Of a stretch of 64,000 nt of DNA, positions 42,841 to 51,211 are shown in pieces. The position numbers and the translations under genes were made by a program. Location of the stretch: the NCBI RefSeq assembly GCF_017357385.1, contig NZ_CP071632.1:1555501-1619500 (forward strand). Reading direction: 5' to 3'. The notes under the pieces are model-generated. The model saw only the letters and a list, made by a program, of their open reading frames with translations, did no database searches and was not told the DNA's origin. Numbering within the stretch: position 1 is the first letter of the stretch; the number at the start of each line of letters is the position of its first letter. Source of the DNA: Rhizobium sp. NZLR1 (GTDB lineage: Bacteria; Pseudomonadota; Alphaproteobacteria; Rhizobiales; Rhizobiaceae).

Positions 42841-44979
42841 ATGAACATTGCGACCCCCATCCACGCCAAATCCCCGAAGTCGGACACCAGGGTAGGCCAC
42901 ACGGCCTGTCCGCACGACTGTCCCTCCACCTGCGCGCTGGAGGTCGATATAGCAGAGGATGGCCGCATCGGCCGCGTGCGCGGCGCCGGCGACCATTCCT
43001 ATACCTCCGGCGTCATCTGCGCCAAGGTCGCCCGTTATGCCGAGCGGCTCTACCATCCCGAGCGGCTGATGCATCCCTTGCGCCGCGCCGGCGCCAAGGG
43101 GGCAGGGCAGTGGCAGCAGATTTCCTGGGACGATGCGCTGGATGAGATCGCCGAAGCCTTCGTGAAGGCCGAGGCAAGGGACGGCAGCGAGGCGATTTGG
43201 CCCTATTTCTATGCCGGCACCATGGGCTGGGTGCAGCGCGATTCGATTGATCGCCTGCGCCATGCCAAGCGCTATTCGGGCTTCTTCTCTTCGATCTGCA
43301 CCAACCCCGCCTGGACCGGCTTCACCATGGCGACCGGCACGCTGCGCGGTCCCGATCCGCGCGAGATGGGCCGCACCGATTGCGTCGTCATCTGGGGTAC
43401 CAACGCGGTCTCGACGCAGGTCAACGTGATGACCCACGCCATCAGGTCGCGCAAGGAGCGCGGCGCGAAGATCGTCGTCATCGACATTTACGACAATCCG
43501 ACGATGAAGCAGGCCGACATGGCCTTGATCGTCAAGCCGGGCACCGATGCGGCACTTGCCTGTGCCGTCATGCACATCGCCTTCCGCGACGGCCATGCCG
43601 ACCGTGACTACATGGCGAAATATGCCGACGATCCCGCGGGGCTCGAAGCGCATCTGAAAACCAGGACGCCGCAATGGGCAGTAGATATCACCGGCCTTTC
43701 GGTCGAGGAGATCGAAGCCTTCGGCCGCCTCGTCGGCACGACGAAAAAGACCTTCTTCCGCCTGGGCTATGGCTTCACCCGCCAGCGCAACGGCGCCGTA
43801 GCCATGCATGCGGCCGCCTCGATCGCCACCGTTCTCGGTTCCTGGCAATATGAGGGCGGCGGCGCCTTCCATTCGAACAGCGATATCTTCCGCATGAACA
43901 ATGCGGAGCTGACCGGCCGGCCGATGAAGGATGCCGATATCCGCATGCTCGATCAGTCGCAGATCGGCCGCGTGCTCACCGGCGATGCTGTGGCGCTACG
44001 CCATCGCGGCCCGGTGAGAGCAATGCTGATCCAGAACACCAACCCGGCAAACATCGCTCCCGAACAGCGCCTCGTCAGACGCGGCTTTGCCCGGGACGAC
44101 CTCTTCGTCGCCGTGCACGAGCAGTTCATGACCGAGACGGCTGATATCGCCGACATCGTCATCCCGGCGACGATGTTCGTCGAGCATGACGACATCTACC
44201 GGGCCGGTGGCCAGAACCATATCCTGCTCGGGCCGAAGCTGGTCGAGCCGCCACCTAGCGTGCGCACCAATCTCTTCGTCATCGAGGAACTGGCCAAACG
44301 CCTCGGCGTCGCCGATCGACCCGGCTTCGGTTTTTCTGCCCGCGAAATGGTCGACCGCGTCCTCGAATCGAGCGGCCTGCCAGATTACGACCATTTCCTC
44401 GAACACAAATGGTTCGATCGTCAGCCCGCTTTCGAGGAGGCGCATTATCTGAACGGCTTTGCCCATCCGGATGGCAAGTTCCATTTCCGCCCGGACTGGA
44501 TCAATCAGCCGGCGCCGAACAAGCCGCCGGCGGCGATCGGCGTGCTCGGGCCGCATGCCGAGCTTCCGGCTTTCCCCGATCAGGTCGATGTCATCGAAGT
44601 TGCCGATCGCGAACATCCCTTCCGTCTCGCCACGTCGCCCGCCCGCAATTTTCTGAATTCGAGCTTCTCCGAGACCAAGACGTCTCGTCAGAAGGAAGGC
44701 CGTCCTGAGGTGATGATCAATCCCGCCGACGCTGAAGCCAATGGCATCGCCCACGGCGATCTCGTCCGCATCGGCAACAGTCGCGGCGATCTGCGCATCC
44801 ACGCCCGCATCACCACCGAGGTGAAACCTGGCGTTTTGATCGCCGAGGGCCTCTGGCCGAACAAGGCGCATGTCGATGGCGAGGGTATCAACGTCTTGAC
44901 CGGCGCCGACCCGGTCGCGCCCTATGGCGGGGCGGCCGTGCATGATAACAAGGTCTGGCTTCGCAGGGACGCAGCATGA
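42841..44979 (+). CDS. Molybdopterin-dependent oxidoreductase (DMSO reductase superfamily)
   Basis: 712 residues from the ATG at 42841; the frame opens at 42775 without a better site. A 4Fe-4S motif lies at the N-terminus ('GHTACPHDCPSTCALEV' plus 'SGVICAKV'). A bis-MGD-binding body ('VVIWGTNAVSTQVNVMTHAI', 'LIQNTNPANIAPEQ') and a C-terminal dinucleotide-binding domain ('VMINPADAEANGIAHGDLVR') follow. No Tat or Sec signal is seen, so it is cytoplasmic. The active-site metal ligand may be the Cys in 'SSICTNPAW' (inference). The electron donor and substrate are unknown. It overlaps nudK by 4 bases. Confidence 0.88.
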   Translation: MNIATPIHAKSPKSDTRVGHTACPHDCPSTCALEVDIAEDGRIGRVRGAGDHSYTSGVICAKVARYAERLYHPERLMHPLRRAGAKGAGQWQQISWDDALDEIAEAFVKAEARDGSEAIWPYFYAGTMGWVQRDSIDRLRHAKRYSGFFSSICTNPAWTGFTMATGTLRGPDPREMGRTDCVVIWGTNAVSTQVNVMTHAIRSRKERGAKIVVIDIYDNPTMKQADMALIVKPGTDAALACAVMHIAFRDGHADRDYMAKYADDPAGLEAHLKTRTPQWAVDITGLSVEEIEAFGRLVGTTKKTFFRLGYGFTRQRNGAVAMHAAASIATVLGSWQYEGGGAFHSNSDIFRMNNAELTGRPMKDADIRMLDQSQIGRVLTGDAVALRHRGPVRAMLIQNTNPANIAPEQRLVRRGFARDDLFVAVHEQFMTETADIADIVIPATMFVEHDDIYRAGGQNHILLGPKLVEPPPSVRTNLFVIEELAKRLGVADRPGFGFSAREMVDRVLESSGLPDYDHFLEHKWFDRQPAFEEAHYLNGFAHPDGKFHFRPDWINQPAPNKPPAAIGVLGPHAELPAFPDQVDVIEVADREHPFRLATSPARNFLNSSFSETKTSRQKEGRPEVMINPADAEANGIAHGDLVRIGNSRGDLRIHARITTEVKPGVLIAEGLWPNKAHVDGEGINVLTGADPVAPYGGAAVHDNKVWLRRDAA

Positions 44980-45566
44980 TGCAGCCGAAATCGCGGGTGA
45001 AGATCGTCAGCGAGGAAACGCTGTCGAATGGTTGGACAAAGCTGAGCAGTTATCTGCTCGATTATATCGACCGCAAAGGCGCGACCCAGCGCTTGAAGCG
45101 GGAGGTTTATCACCGCACGCCCGCCGCCTGCATCCTGCTTTATGATCCGAAGCGGGATCTCGTCGTTCTCGTCCGCCAGTTCCGGCTTGCCGTGCATCTG
45201 AACGGCGATCCGGCCTGGATGATCGAGGTGCCGGCCGGCCTTCTCGATGACGACCATCCCGAACAGGCGATCCGCCGCGAGGCGATGGAAGAAACCGGTT
45301 ACCACCTGCGCGATGCGCGTTTCCTCTTCAAATGCTACCCGTCGCCGGGCGCGGTCACCGAAGTCGTCCACTTCTTCGTCTCCCTGATCGACATCGCCGA
45401 CCGGGTCGCGGAAGGCGGCGGCCTGGACGAGGAGCACGAGGATATCGAGGTTCTCGAAGTCCCGCTCGACGAAGCCGCCGGAATGATCGAAGACGGCGAG
45501 ATCTTCGACGCCAAGACGATCATGCTGCTGCAATGGGCCATGTTGAACAGGAATGATCTTCGATAG
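44976..45566 (+). CDS. nudK: NUDIX hydrolase, NudK type (GDP-mannose/NDP-sugar pyrophosphatase)
   Basis: 196 residues. The Nudix helix reads 'AGLLDDDHPEQAIRREAMEE' followed by TGY, with the REx2EE metal ligands intact and the spacing typical of NudK. 'TPAACILLYDPKRDLVVLVR' and 'CYPSPGAVTEVVHFF' are also NudK-like. NudK hydrolyses GDP-mannose and related compounds. ATG at 44976 overlaps the oxidoreductase stop; a second ATG follows directly. The functional reason for pairing with a molybdoenzyme is not obvious. Confidence 0.9.
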   Translation: MMQPKSRVKIVSEETLSNGWTKLSSYLLDYIDRKGATQRLKREVYHRTPAACILLYDPKRDLVVLVRQFRLAVHLNGDPAWMIEVPAGLLDDDHPEQAIRREAMEETGYHLRDARFLFKCYPSPGAVTEVVHFFVSLIDIADRVAEGGGLDEEHEDIEVLEVPLDEAAGMIEDGEIFDAKTIMLLQWAMLNRNDLR

Positions 45567-45633
45567 CGGATGCGGCGATCGAGGCCTCGTTCGCCAAATT
45601 GCCTGCGGGGCGATCCCATTACCCGCGATCGTC

Positions 45634-46932
45634 TTAGTTTTCGCCGCGAACTCGCATCATCTGCCGAAAGGCACGTCGCTTTAATACAGGTGTTGCGTTG
45701 ATGATGCGCATGACGCCGCGCATGGCAGCGAGCTGGACTGTGCCGACAATCGGCCGATGAGCCGGATCGCTGGCATCCATATGCCTTTTCGATTCGAGTA
45801 CTGCTTCGGTACTGTAGCGAAGCATTTCGGCTTCATAGGCGTGTATGGCTTCGACGAGCGGCTTTTGAGCTCGGTCCGCCTCGACCAGCATATGCCCAAG
45901 CAGAGCGGCATCGCGAAGCGCCGTATTGGCGCCGGCGCCGCGTCCAGGTGTCATCGTATGGACGGCGTCACCGAGCAGTGTGACGTTCGAACTCGTCCAA
46001 GGTTTCAGCGGCACGGAAGTCCTGACCTTGACATCGTGGATGGTCGCGGGCTCCGTCATACGGATGAGCGCGCGCAAGTGCGGATGCCAGTCCCGAGCAA
46101 GCTCCAGGCCCAATTCTCTCAATTGCTCTCCGCTCAGGCCGGCCGTATCCCGCGGGCAATTCTGCCGAGCGCCCCAGATGCCCCAGCCGATACTGTCCTC
46201 GTCGAGCGCTTCGACGAAATCCGGCCAGCGAGCGGCAAAATCAGGGTTGCTGCGGCTGTCGGCGAACTCGAGCGAGTGAATAATCGCGCCGAACCCCATC
46301 GGCGCCATAATCATCGACATGCCTTTCAGCATCTTGTCCGACAGCAGAGCTTTCGCCTCGACCGTCATAGGAATTTTGCCCCCGAGCGACACGATCCCCG
46401 TGTCTTCCAGACGCGCTTCCGGCAAGTATTGCCTGCGCACAGCAGAGTTCGTGCCGTCAGCGCCGACCAAAACATCTCCCGTCGCCAGACTTCCATCCTG
46501 AAAGCAAGCGGTGACGGACCCGTCGGCGTTACGTCCGTACCCCTGAAGCGCTTTGCCGAAGGAGACGTTGTCTTCAAGCCCCCTGAGCAGAACCCGCCTC
46601 AGCGTCTTTCGAACGACGTTCTTTTCACCGTCAAGAGTATTCGCAGCCGCATCACCGATGTCGAAGCTCAGCACCTCACCAAGCTGTTCCGTCAACATGT
46701 TGAAATAGCATGGCGACCTGGCGCATGTGGTAAGATAGAGGTCGTAGAGTTCGTTGGGTATACAGGCCTTTAGCGCTCGGCTCCCAGCCGGGCTGATACC
46801 GACGCGATAGCCGCCGGTGTCGGCGTTCGGTGCGATGTCGCGCTCATACACCGCAATGCAAACGCCAGCCTGTTTAAGCAGATGAGCGAGTGCCAAACCG
46901 CCAGTCCCGGCGCCGATAATCAAAACCTTCAT
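45634..46932 (-). CDS. FAD-dependent aromatic-type monooxygenase
   Basis: 432 residues from the ATG at 46932 ('MKVLIIGAGTGGLALAHLLK', GxGxxG FAD motif). The class A flavoprotein second motif 'DVLVGADGTNSAVR' (DG) and third motif 'VTLLGDAVHTMTPGRGAGAN' (GD) are present. Such enzymes hydroxylate phenols, tetracyclines or similar rings with NAD(P)H and O2. It lies four bases after a PadR regulator gene, so the pair probably forms a ligand-induced detoxification or degradation unit. The C-terminal 50 residues lack a membrane anchor. Confidence 0.88.
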   Translation of the reverse strand: MKVLIIGAGTGGLALAHLLKQAGVCIAVYERDIAPNADTGGYRVGISPAGSRALKACIPNELYDLYLTTCARSPCYFNMLTEQLGEVLSFDIGDAAANTLDGEKNVVRKTLRRVLLRGLEDNVSFGKALQGYGRNADGSVTACFQDGSLATGDVLVGADGTNSAVRRQYLPEARLEDTGIVSLGGKIPMTVEAKALLSDKMLKGMSMIMAPMGFGAIIHSLEFADSRSNPDFAARWPDFVEALDEDSIGWGIWGARQNCPRDTAGLSGEQLRELGLELARDWHPHLRALIRMTEPATIHDVKVRTSVPLKPWTSSNVTLLGDAVHTMTPGRGAGANTALRDAALLGHMLVEADRAQKPLVEAIHAYEAEMLRYSTEAVLESKRHMDASDPAHRPIVGTVQLAAMRGVMRIINATPVLKRRAFRQMMRVRGEN

Positions 46933-46936
46933 GGTG

Positions 46937-47557
46937 CTAGTCCTTGTCGAGCTTGGAGTGGGTGGAGAACTCGACGGCAATCTGCCTGAGCCACTCGTCT
47001 GTCCAGGTGATGCGCCCGGCGCGCAGGTCCCCGATGACGCCATTGACCCAAGACAACTCGGTCGCGTGAAGCGCTCGGAGATATTCCATCTCAAGTAGGA
47101 AGAGCCTTGGTACGGCCTGCGCCTCCCGCAGGAGCCCGTCGATCCGCCGAAGTTCCGACTCGATGGCTTTTGCCCGGTGCTCAAGCAGACCCAACACATC
47201 GTTCGGCGTCAGCAGAGCAAGAAATGATACGGCTGCGGGGAATTCCGGATATTCCCGCGTCAAGGCCGACAACATCTCGCGGATCCATGCCAGCGCAACG
47301 TCGCGGCCCTTTTCGGTGATCTCGTATACGGTCCGCTCGGGACGCTTGTCATCCCGGACTGTTTTCTGCTGGGCAATCAATGCCTCGCGCTCGAGCCGAT
47401 GGATGGTTTGATAAAGGCTCGCCCTCTGCGTGACGTTGATCACTTCATCCTTGCCGCGCTCCTTGATGAGCCGCTGCATTCGGTAAGGATGCAGCGGCTC
47501 TTCCATGAGCATTGCAAGGACAGCGAGCGCGACTGGTGAGCGTTTGATTAAGGTCAT
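46937..47557 (-). CDS. PadR family transcriptional regulator
   Basis: 206 residues from the ATG at 47557; ATG 47563 is the alternative, and the frame open to 47674 is upstream of the promoter. The winged helix is in 'SPVALAVLAMLMEEPLHPYR', 'VTQRASLYQTIHRLEREALI' and 'ERTVYEITEKGRDVALAW', with a helical C-terminal dimer/effector arm. PadR proteins repress efflux or phenolic-acid genes until an aromatic ligand binds. The start was chosen because the promoter at 47565-47593 puts the transcript start at about 47558, i.e. a leaderless mRNA. Confidence 0.88.
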   Translation of the reverse strand: MTLIKRSPVALAVLAMLMEEPLHPYRMQRLIKERGKDEVINVTQRASLYQTIHRLEREALIAQQKTVRDDKRPERTVYEITEKGRDVALAWIREMLSALTREYPEFPAAVSFLALLTPNDVLGLLEHRAKAIESELRRIDGLLREAQAVPRLFLLEMEYLRALHATELSWVNGVIGDLRAGRITWTDEWLRQIAVEFSTHSKLDKD

Positions 47558-47564
47558 AGTCATA

Positions 47565-47593
47565 GTATTACTAGTTAAGTTATAACTAGTCAA
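47565..47593 (-). promoter_or_regulatory. padR promoter with palindromic operator in the spacer
   Basis: On the minus strand TTGACT (47588-47593), a 17-base spacer and TAATAC (47565-47570) make a near-consensus housekeeping promoter. The palindrome ACTAGTTA-N5-TAACTAGT (47570-47590) fills the spacer, an ideal place for repression. The -10 ends one base before the ATG at 47563, implying a leaderless message. Confidence 0.6.
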
Positions 47594-47778
47594 CTGGCTG
47601 TTGGACAGGGTACTCGGTTGGATCGGTGACCGTGAATTCATGGAGCGGCGCATCGGACCATTTCCAAAGCGCAAGTTTCCGCTTTAAGGTGAGTGTGCTC
47701 GAAATTTCATACGACTGTCACGAAGCGGTTCTATCCGCTGCGGTCTGTCAATCATCCGATGCGGTCAGGAGAAAGCCC

Positions 47779-48948
47779 ATGTGGCTCAGCAATTTCACCC
47801 TCGTTCTCCCAAACGAGGTGGTGAGTGAAGGTTCCGTGCGTGTTGAGGACGGCGTCATTGCCGAGATCAGGCCGGAGCCGGTTGCCGGGGCGGCGATCGA
47901 CGGCGGCGGTCGGCTGCTGATGCCGGGCTTCGTCGATCTGCACGGCGACATGATCGAGCGCGAGATCGCGCCGCGCCCGAACGCGACGATGCCGATCGAT
48001 TTCGGCATTCATGAACTCGACAAGAAGCTTGCCGCCGCCGGTGTCACCACGGCCTTTGCCGCCGTCTCCTTCGCCACCGAAAGCGTCTATGGTCACGTCC
48101 GCTCGTTGGAGACGACCTCGGCGGTCATCGAAGGCATCAACCGCTTGCGCGACAATCTGCTGATCGATCACCGCGTTCACGCCCGCTACGAAATCACCAA
48201 TGTCGGCGCCGCTCCGGCGCTCGAACGCCTGCTGAATGCCGACCAGATCGACATGGTTTCGCTGACCGACCACACGCCGGGCCAGGGCCAGTACAACAAC
48301 CTGCAAAGCTACATCCTCAGCATTTCCGAGCGCCGCGCCGTCTCCGAGGAAATGGCAGCCGAGATCGTCGCCAAGCGCATCGCCATGCGCAACAATCCTG
48401 ACATCGAGGCCAAGCTGAAGGAGATCGTCGCGCTGTCGCTGAAGCACAAGCTGTCGCTGGCCTCGCATGATGATGACAGCGTCGAAAAAGTCGCCGAGAT
48501 GCACGACCTCGGCGTCACCATCAGCGAGTTTCCGGTGACGGCGCCCGCCGCAGAGGAGGCGCGCCGGCGCGGCCTCTGGACGCTGATGGGAGCGCCGAAC
48601 GCGCTGCGCGGCCAGTCGATGTCGGGCAATCTCAGCGCCCTCGATGCCGCAAGGGCCGGTCTCCTCAGCGTCATCGCCGCCGACTATCACCCGGCCGCCT
48701 TCGTGCCGGGCATCTTCAAGCTCGCCGACATGGTGGAGGGTGGACTGCCGGCCGCCGTCGCCATGGCCACCGGCAATGCCGCCCGCTCCGCCGGCCTCCT
48801 GGATCGCGGCGAAATCGCCATCGGCCAGCGCGCCGATCTGGTCGTGGTTGAGCCAGGCGAGGTCCATCGCATCCGTGCGACGTTCCGCGCCGGCCGCTTC
48901 GTCTACAGCGACGGCACGCTGCATCCTATACATGCGCTGGCGGCATAG
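47779..48948 (+). CDS. phnM: Alpha-D-ribose 1-methylphosphonate 5-triphosphate diphosphatase PhnM
   Basis: 389 residues from the ATG at 47779 with AGGAG at 47767. Amidohydrolase fold: 'MPGFVDLHGDMIEREIAPRP' (metal H-x-D), 'SLTDHTPGQGQYNN', 'LASHDDDSVEKV' (His-Asp metal region) and 'SADYHP'-like 'IAADYHPAAF'. PhnM releases pyrophosphate in the C-P lyase pathway for phosphonates. No other phn gene is nearby, so the rest of the pathway must be elsewhere. CTGTCA words at 47715 and 47745 are too far apart for a normal Pho box. Confidence 0.93.
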   Translation: MWLSNFTLVLPNEVVSEGSVRVEDGVIAEIRPEPVAGAAIDGGGRLLMPGFVDLHGDMIEREIAPRPNATMPIDFGIHELDKKLAAAGVTTAFAAVSFATESVYGHVRSLETTSAVIEGINRLRDNLLIDHRVHARYEITNVGAAPALERLLNADQIDMVSLTDHTPGQGQYNNLQSYILSISERRAVSEEMAAEIVAKRIAMRNNPDIEAKLKEIVALSLKHKLSLASHDDDSVEKVAEMHDLGVTISEFPVTAPAAEEARRRGLWTLMGAPNALRGQSMSGNLSALDAARAGLLSVIAADYHPAAFVPGIFKLADMVEGGLPAAVAMATGNAARSAGLLDRGEIAIGQRADLVVVEPGEVHRIRATFRAGRFVYSDGTLHPIHALAA

Positions 48949-48949
48949 C

Positions 48950-49156
48950 TCAACTCCCTGCTGAGGTGCCTGGAACGTCTGCGAAGTCACGGTGCATCAC
49001 TCGTCCAGTGAGCGCATAAATTTCACTTGCAATTGAAAATTCAATTTGTAATCTACGCTCGTCGACAACGGTTACCGCAATTGCAACTTCAGGGCGCTGG
49101 ATTCCGTCCGGCGGGCCACTGGGCTGGGGAAATATGAATAGCTTTGGGACCGGCAA
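48950..49156 (-). CDS. Doubtful small ORF, up to 68 aa, unknown
   Basis: An open frame with a TTG start and a protein-like middle ('RPEVAIAVTVVDERRLQIEF' then 'SIASEIYALTGRVMH'). It is AT-richer than the core genes and shows no clear ribosome site. Its stop abuts the convergent phnM stop. It may be a gene fragment in the transferred region. The rest of the 363-base stretch to 49311 shows nothing recognisable. Confidence 0.22.
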   Translation of the reverse strand: MPVPKLFIFPQPSGPPDGIQRPEVAIAVTVVDERRLQIEFSIASEIYALTGRVMHRDFADVPGTSAGS

Positions 49157-49311
49157 ACGTTGAGTCCGAATGCCTCGATCGAGAGAGTCGACGCCGTCGA
49201 CGATTCTGACTTGTCACACGGCATCACTATCCCAGCGCCAGCTGATGGGGATCTCGATATGATGAGCCAAGGTTTGGGTGAGCCATTGCCAAGTCCCGGT
49301 CGGACTGCACG

Positions 49312-50405
49312 ATGGTGGCTCAGCGTACCATACGGTTTGGTGATGCGAGTCTCGCTAGCAAGGCTCGCAAATTGAAGAACTACTTTTTCTTTCTGGATGA
49401 ACTTCGGGGGTAGCTGCGCTATCCGTGGTTCTCTTGCATGCCAGCCAGGCTTTCGGATTCGGCCTTAATTCCCACGCTTCTCTGGCCGTGGATTTCTTTT
49501 TTTGCCTTAGCGGCTTCGTTCTCGCTCATAGGTACGATCAAAAATTAAAGTCGGGCGTTCTGCGGAGCAGTGCATTCTTCCTGAAGCGTCTATTGCGCCT
49601 TTACCCCTTGATCGTGGCTGGTGTCGGCTTGGGCGTTGTCGCGTCGCTATTTACTTCAACACCGAGTATCCCACTCGCCGACGTCCCGATTCTGGCTCTA
49701 GGTGCACTACTCCTATTGCCGTTAGGGCTTCTGGCGGGGCAAGAGGCGTTCGCGATCAACAACCCACTTTGGTCGCTCTGTTTTGAGATGTTCGCCAGCG
49801 GGGTGTACGGATCAGCCGCTCGCCGGAGAATTCGTTTCCAGCATGAGGCAGCGGCGCTCATATTATTGGCAGCAGCGCTTTTCCTGGTCGTCACCATCGA
49901 AGGTTCTATTGGTCCGGTCGGCTTTGCCAGCTGGCAAGCGTTCCTAGAAGGATTTGTCAGGGTCGGCTTTTCGTTCCTTGGTGGTGTTCTGATTTTTCGC
50001 TGGAAAATCAGTCGTCTTGTCGGAACGGTTCCACCTCAGATCCCGCTTTTCATCCTGATAGGGGTTTTATTTTTCCCCTTTGCTGTCTCCAAAAACATGT
50101 ACGATTTCTTCTGTATCGCTATCATAATTCCGATCGTGGTCGTGCTAGCGGTTGCAGTTCCGCTGAACAAGGAGCGGCCGTTAGCGGCATATCTGGGACG
50201 GTTGTCCTATCCGCTCTATATTGTTCATCAGCCCATCATTCGACTCGGCGCTGAGTTCCAAAACCTTGGCGACGGAAGTGTGCCATTGCCGATTGCGGTA
50301 AGCGGCACCCTCTTAGCTGCCGTTGGGGCGGCACATTTTCTATCCACCCGTTTCGATGAACCGATTCGCGCCTACATCGGTCGGAAATTTTCGACAGAGA
50401 TATAA
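49312..50405 (+). pseudogene. Acyltransferase 3 family (OafA/NodX-like), frameshifted near the N-terminus
   Basis: From ATG 49312 the frame gives 'KLKNYFFFLDELRG' and hits TAG at 49411. Adding one G to the GGGGG run just before it restores 'LDELRGVAALSVVLLHASQA', the family's N-terminal block with the catalytic His. The rest is intact from 49425: 'SLAVDFFFCLSGFVLAHRYD', 'NNPLWSLCFEMFASGVYG', 'YLGRLSYPLYIVHQPIIRLG', about ten spans. These proteins O-acetylate surface sugars or Nod factors. The region is AT-richer than its neighbours. It is a pseudogene unless the missing base is a sequencing error or the run slips. Confidence 0.8.
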
Positions 50406-50543
50406 GTGACGCCTTTGAATAGGAAGTTGACGGCGGTCGCCCTCAGCATCGTCGTCCTGCTTGGCAGTGTAGCGGCAGGTCTCGCCGCCGCGACACATCC
50501 TTCGGCGCCGTCATTGCCTCTGGAACGGTCGTTGTTGCCCTAA
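50406..50543 (+). CDS. Possible 45-aa single-span protein
   Basis: A GTG directly after the acyltransferase stop opens a 45-codon frame with one hydrophobic stretch ('LTAVALSIVVLLGSVAAGLA') and a Pro/Ser-rich tail, like a signal peptide or short membrane anchor. It overlaps the end of convergent purN by 4 bases. No ribosome site of its own; translation would rely on the upstream gene. No family recognised. Confidence 0.3.
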   Translation: MTPLNRKLTAVALSIVVLLGSVAAGLAAATHPSAPSLPLERSLLP

Positions 50544-51211
50544 GCGCGGTCGCCGATCAGCGAAATCAGTTGGGCCTGGGGCGCAGCGGCCGAAGCTTCG
50601 GCGCCGACGGCCTTGCCGCCTTCCATCGTCACGCGGCCTTCGGCAAAGAGCCGCAGCCCTTGCGGATAGATCTGGTGTTCGATGGTGAGCACGCGCGCGG
50701 CAAGGCTTTCGGCCGTGTCGCCTGTGAGAATCGGGACGGCGGCCTGGCCGATCACCGGCCCTTCGTCCATGCCTTCGGTGACGAAATGCACCGTGCAGCC
50801 GGCGATCCGCATGCCGGCGTCGATCGCCCGCTGATGTGTATGCAGGCCCGGAAACAGCGGCAGCAGGGAAGGGTGGATGTTGAGCATCCGGCCTTCATAA
50901 CGCTGGATGAAGGTAGGCGTCAGCAGCCGCATGTAGCCTGCCAAGCAGAGAATGTCGGGGGACAGCGTGTCGAGCGCGGCAAAGATCGCCGCCTCGTGCG
51001 CTTCCTTGCTGGCATAATCCTTGCGGGGAAAGGCGAAGGTGGCGATACCCTCGGCTGCCGCCTTGGCGAGCCCGCCGGCATCGGCCTTGTCGGAGATCAC
51101 GCCGACGATTTCTGCGGGGTAGTCGGCGGCCTTCGCCGCCGCAATCAGCGCCATCATGTTCGAGCCGCCGCCGGATATGAAGACGACGGCGCGTTTGCGC
51201 GGCGAACTCAT
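50540..51211 (-). CDS. purN: Phosphoribosylglycinamide formyltransferase
   Basis: 223 residues. Third step of purine synthesis, using 10-formyl-THF. '[15 protein letters not shown]' is the phosphate loop, '[20 protein letters not shown]' carries the catalytic Asn/His, and '[20 protein letters not shown]' contains the catalytic Asp. It overlaps purM by 4 bases. Confidence 0.96.
   Translation of the reverse strand: MSSPRKRAVVFISGGGSNMMALIAAAKAADYPAEIVGVISDKADAGGLAKAAAEGIATFAFPRKDYASKEAHEAAIFAALDTLSPDILCLAGYMRLLTPTFIQRYEGRMLNIHPSLLPLFPGLHTHQRAIDAGMRIAGCTVHFVTEGMDEGPVIGQAAVPILTGDTAESLAARVLTIEHQIYPQGLRLFAEGRVTMEGGKAVGAEASAAAPQAQLISLIGDRA

Noticed and set aside
47715..47751. Two CTGTCA words upstream of phnM as a Pho box
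   Set aside because: They are 30 bases apart rather than 11, and neither has a second half at the right spacing.
49160..49375. A 71-codon plus-strand frame before the acyltransferase
   Set aside because: No ribosome site, no family resemblance, and it overlaps the better-supported acyltransferase start at 49312.
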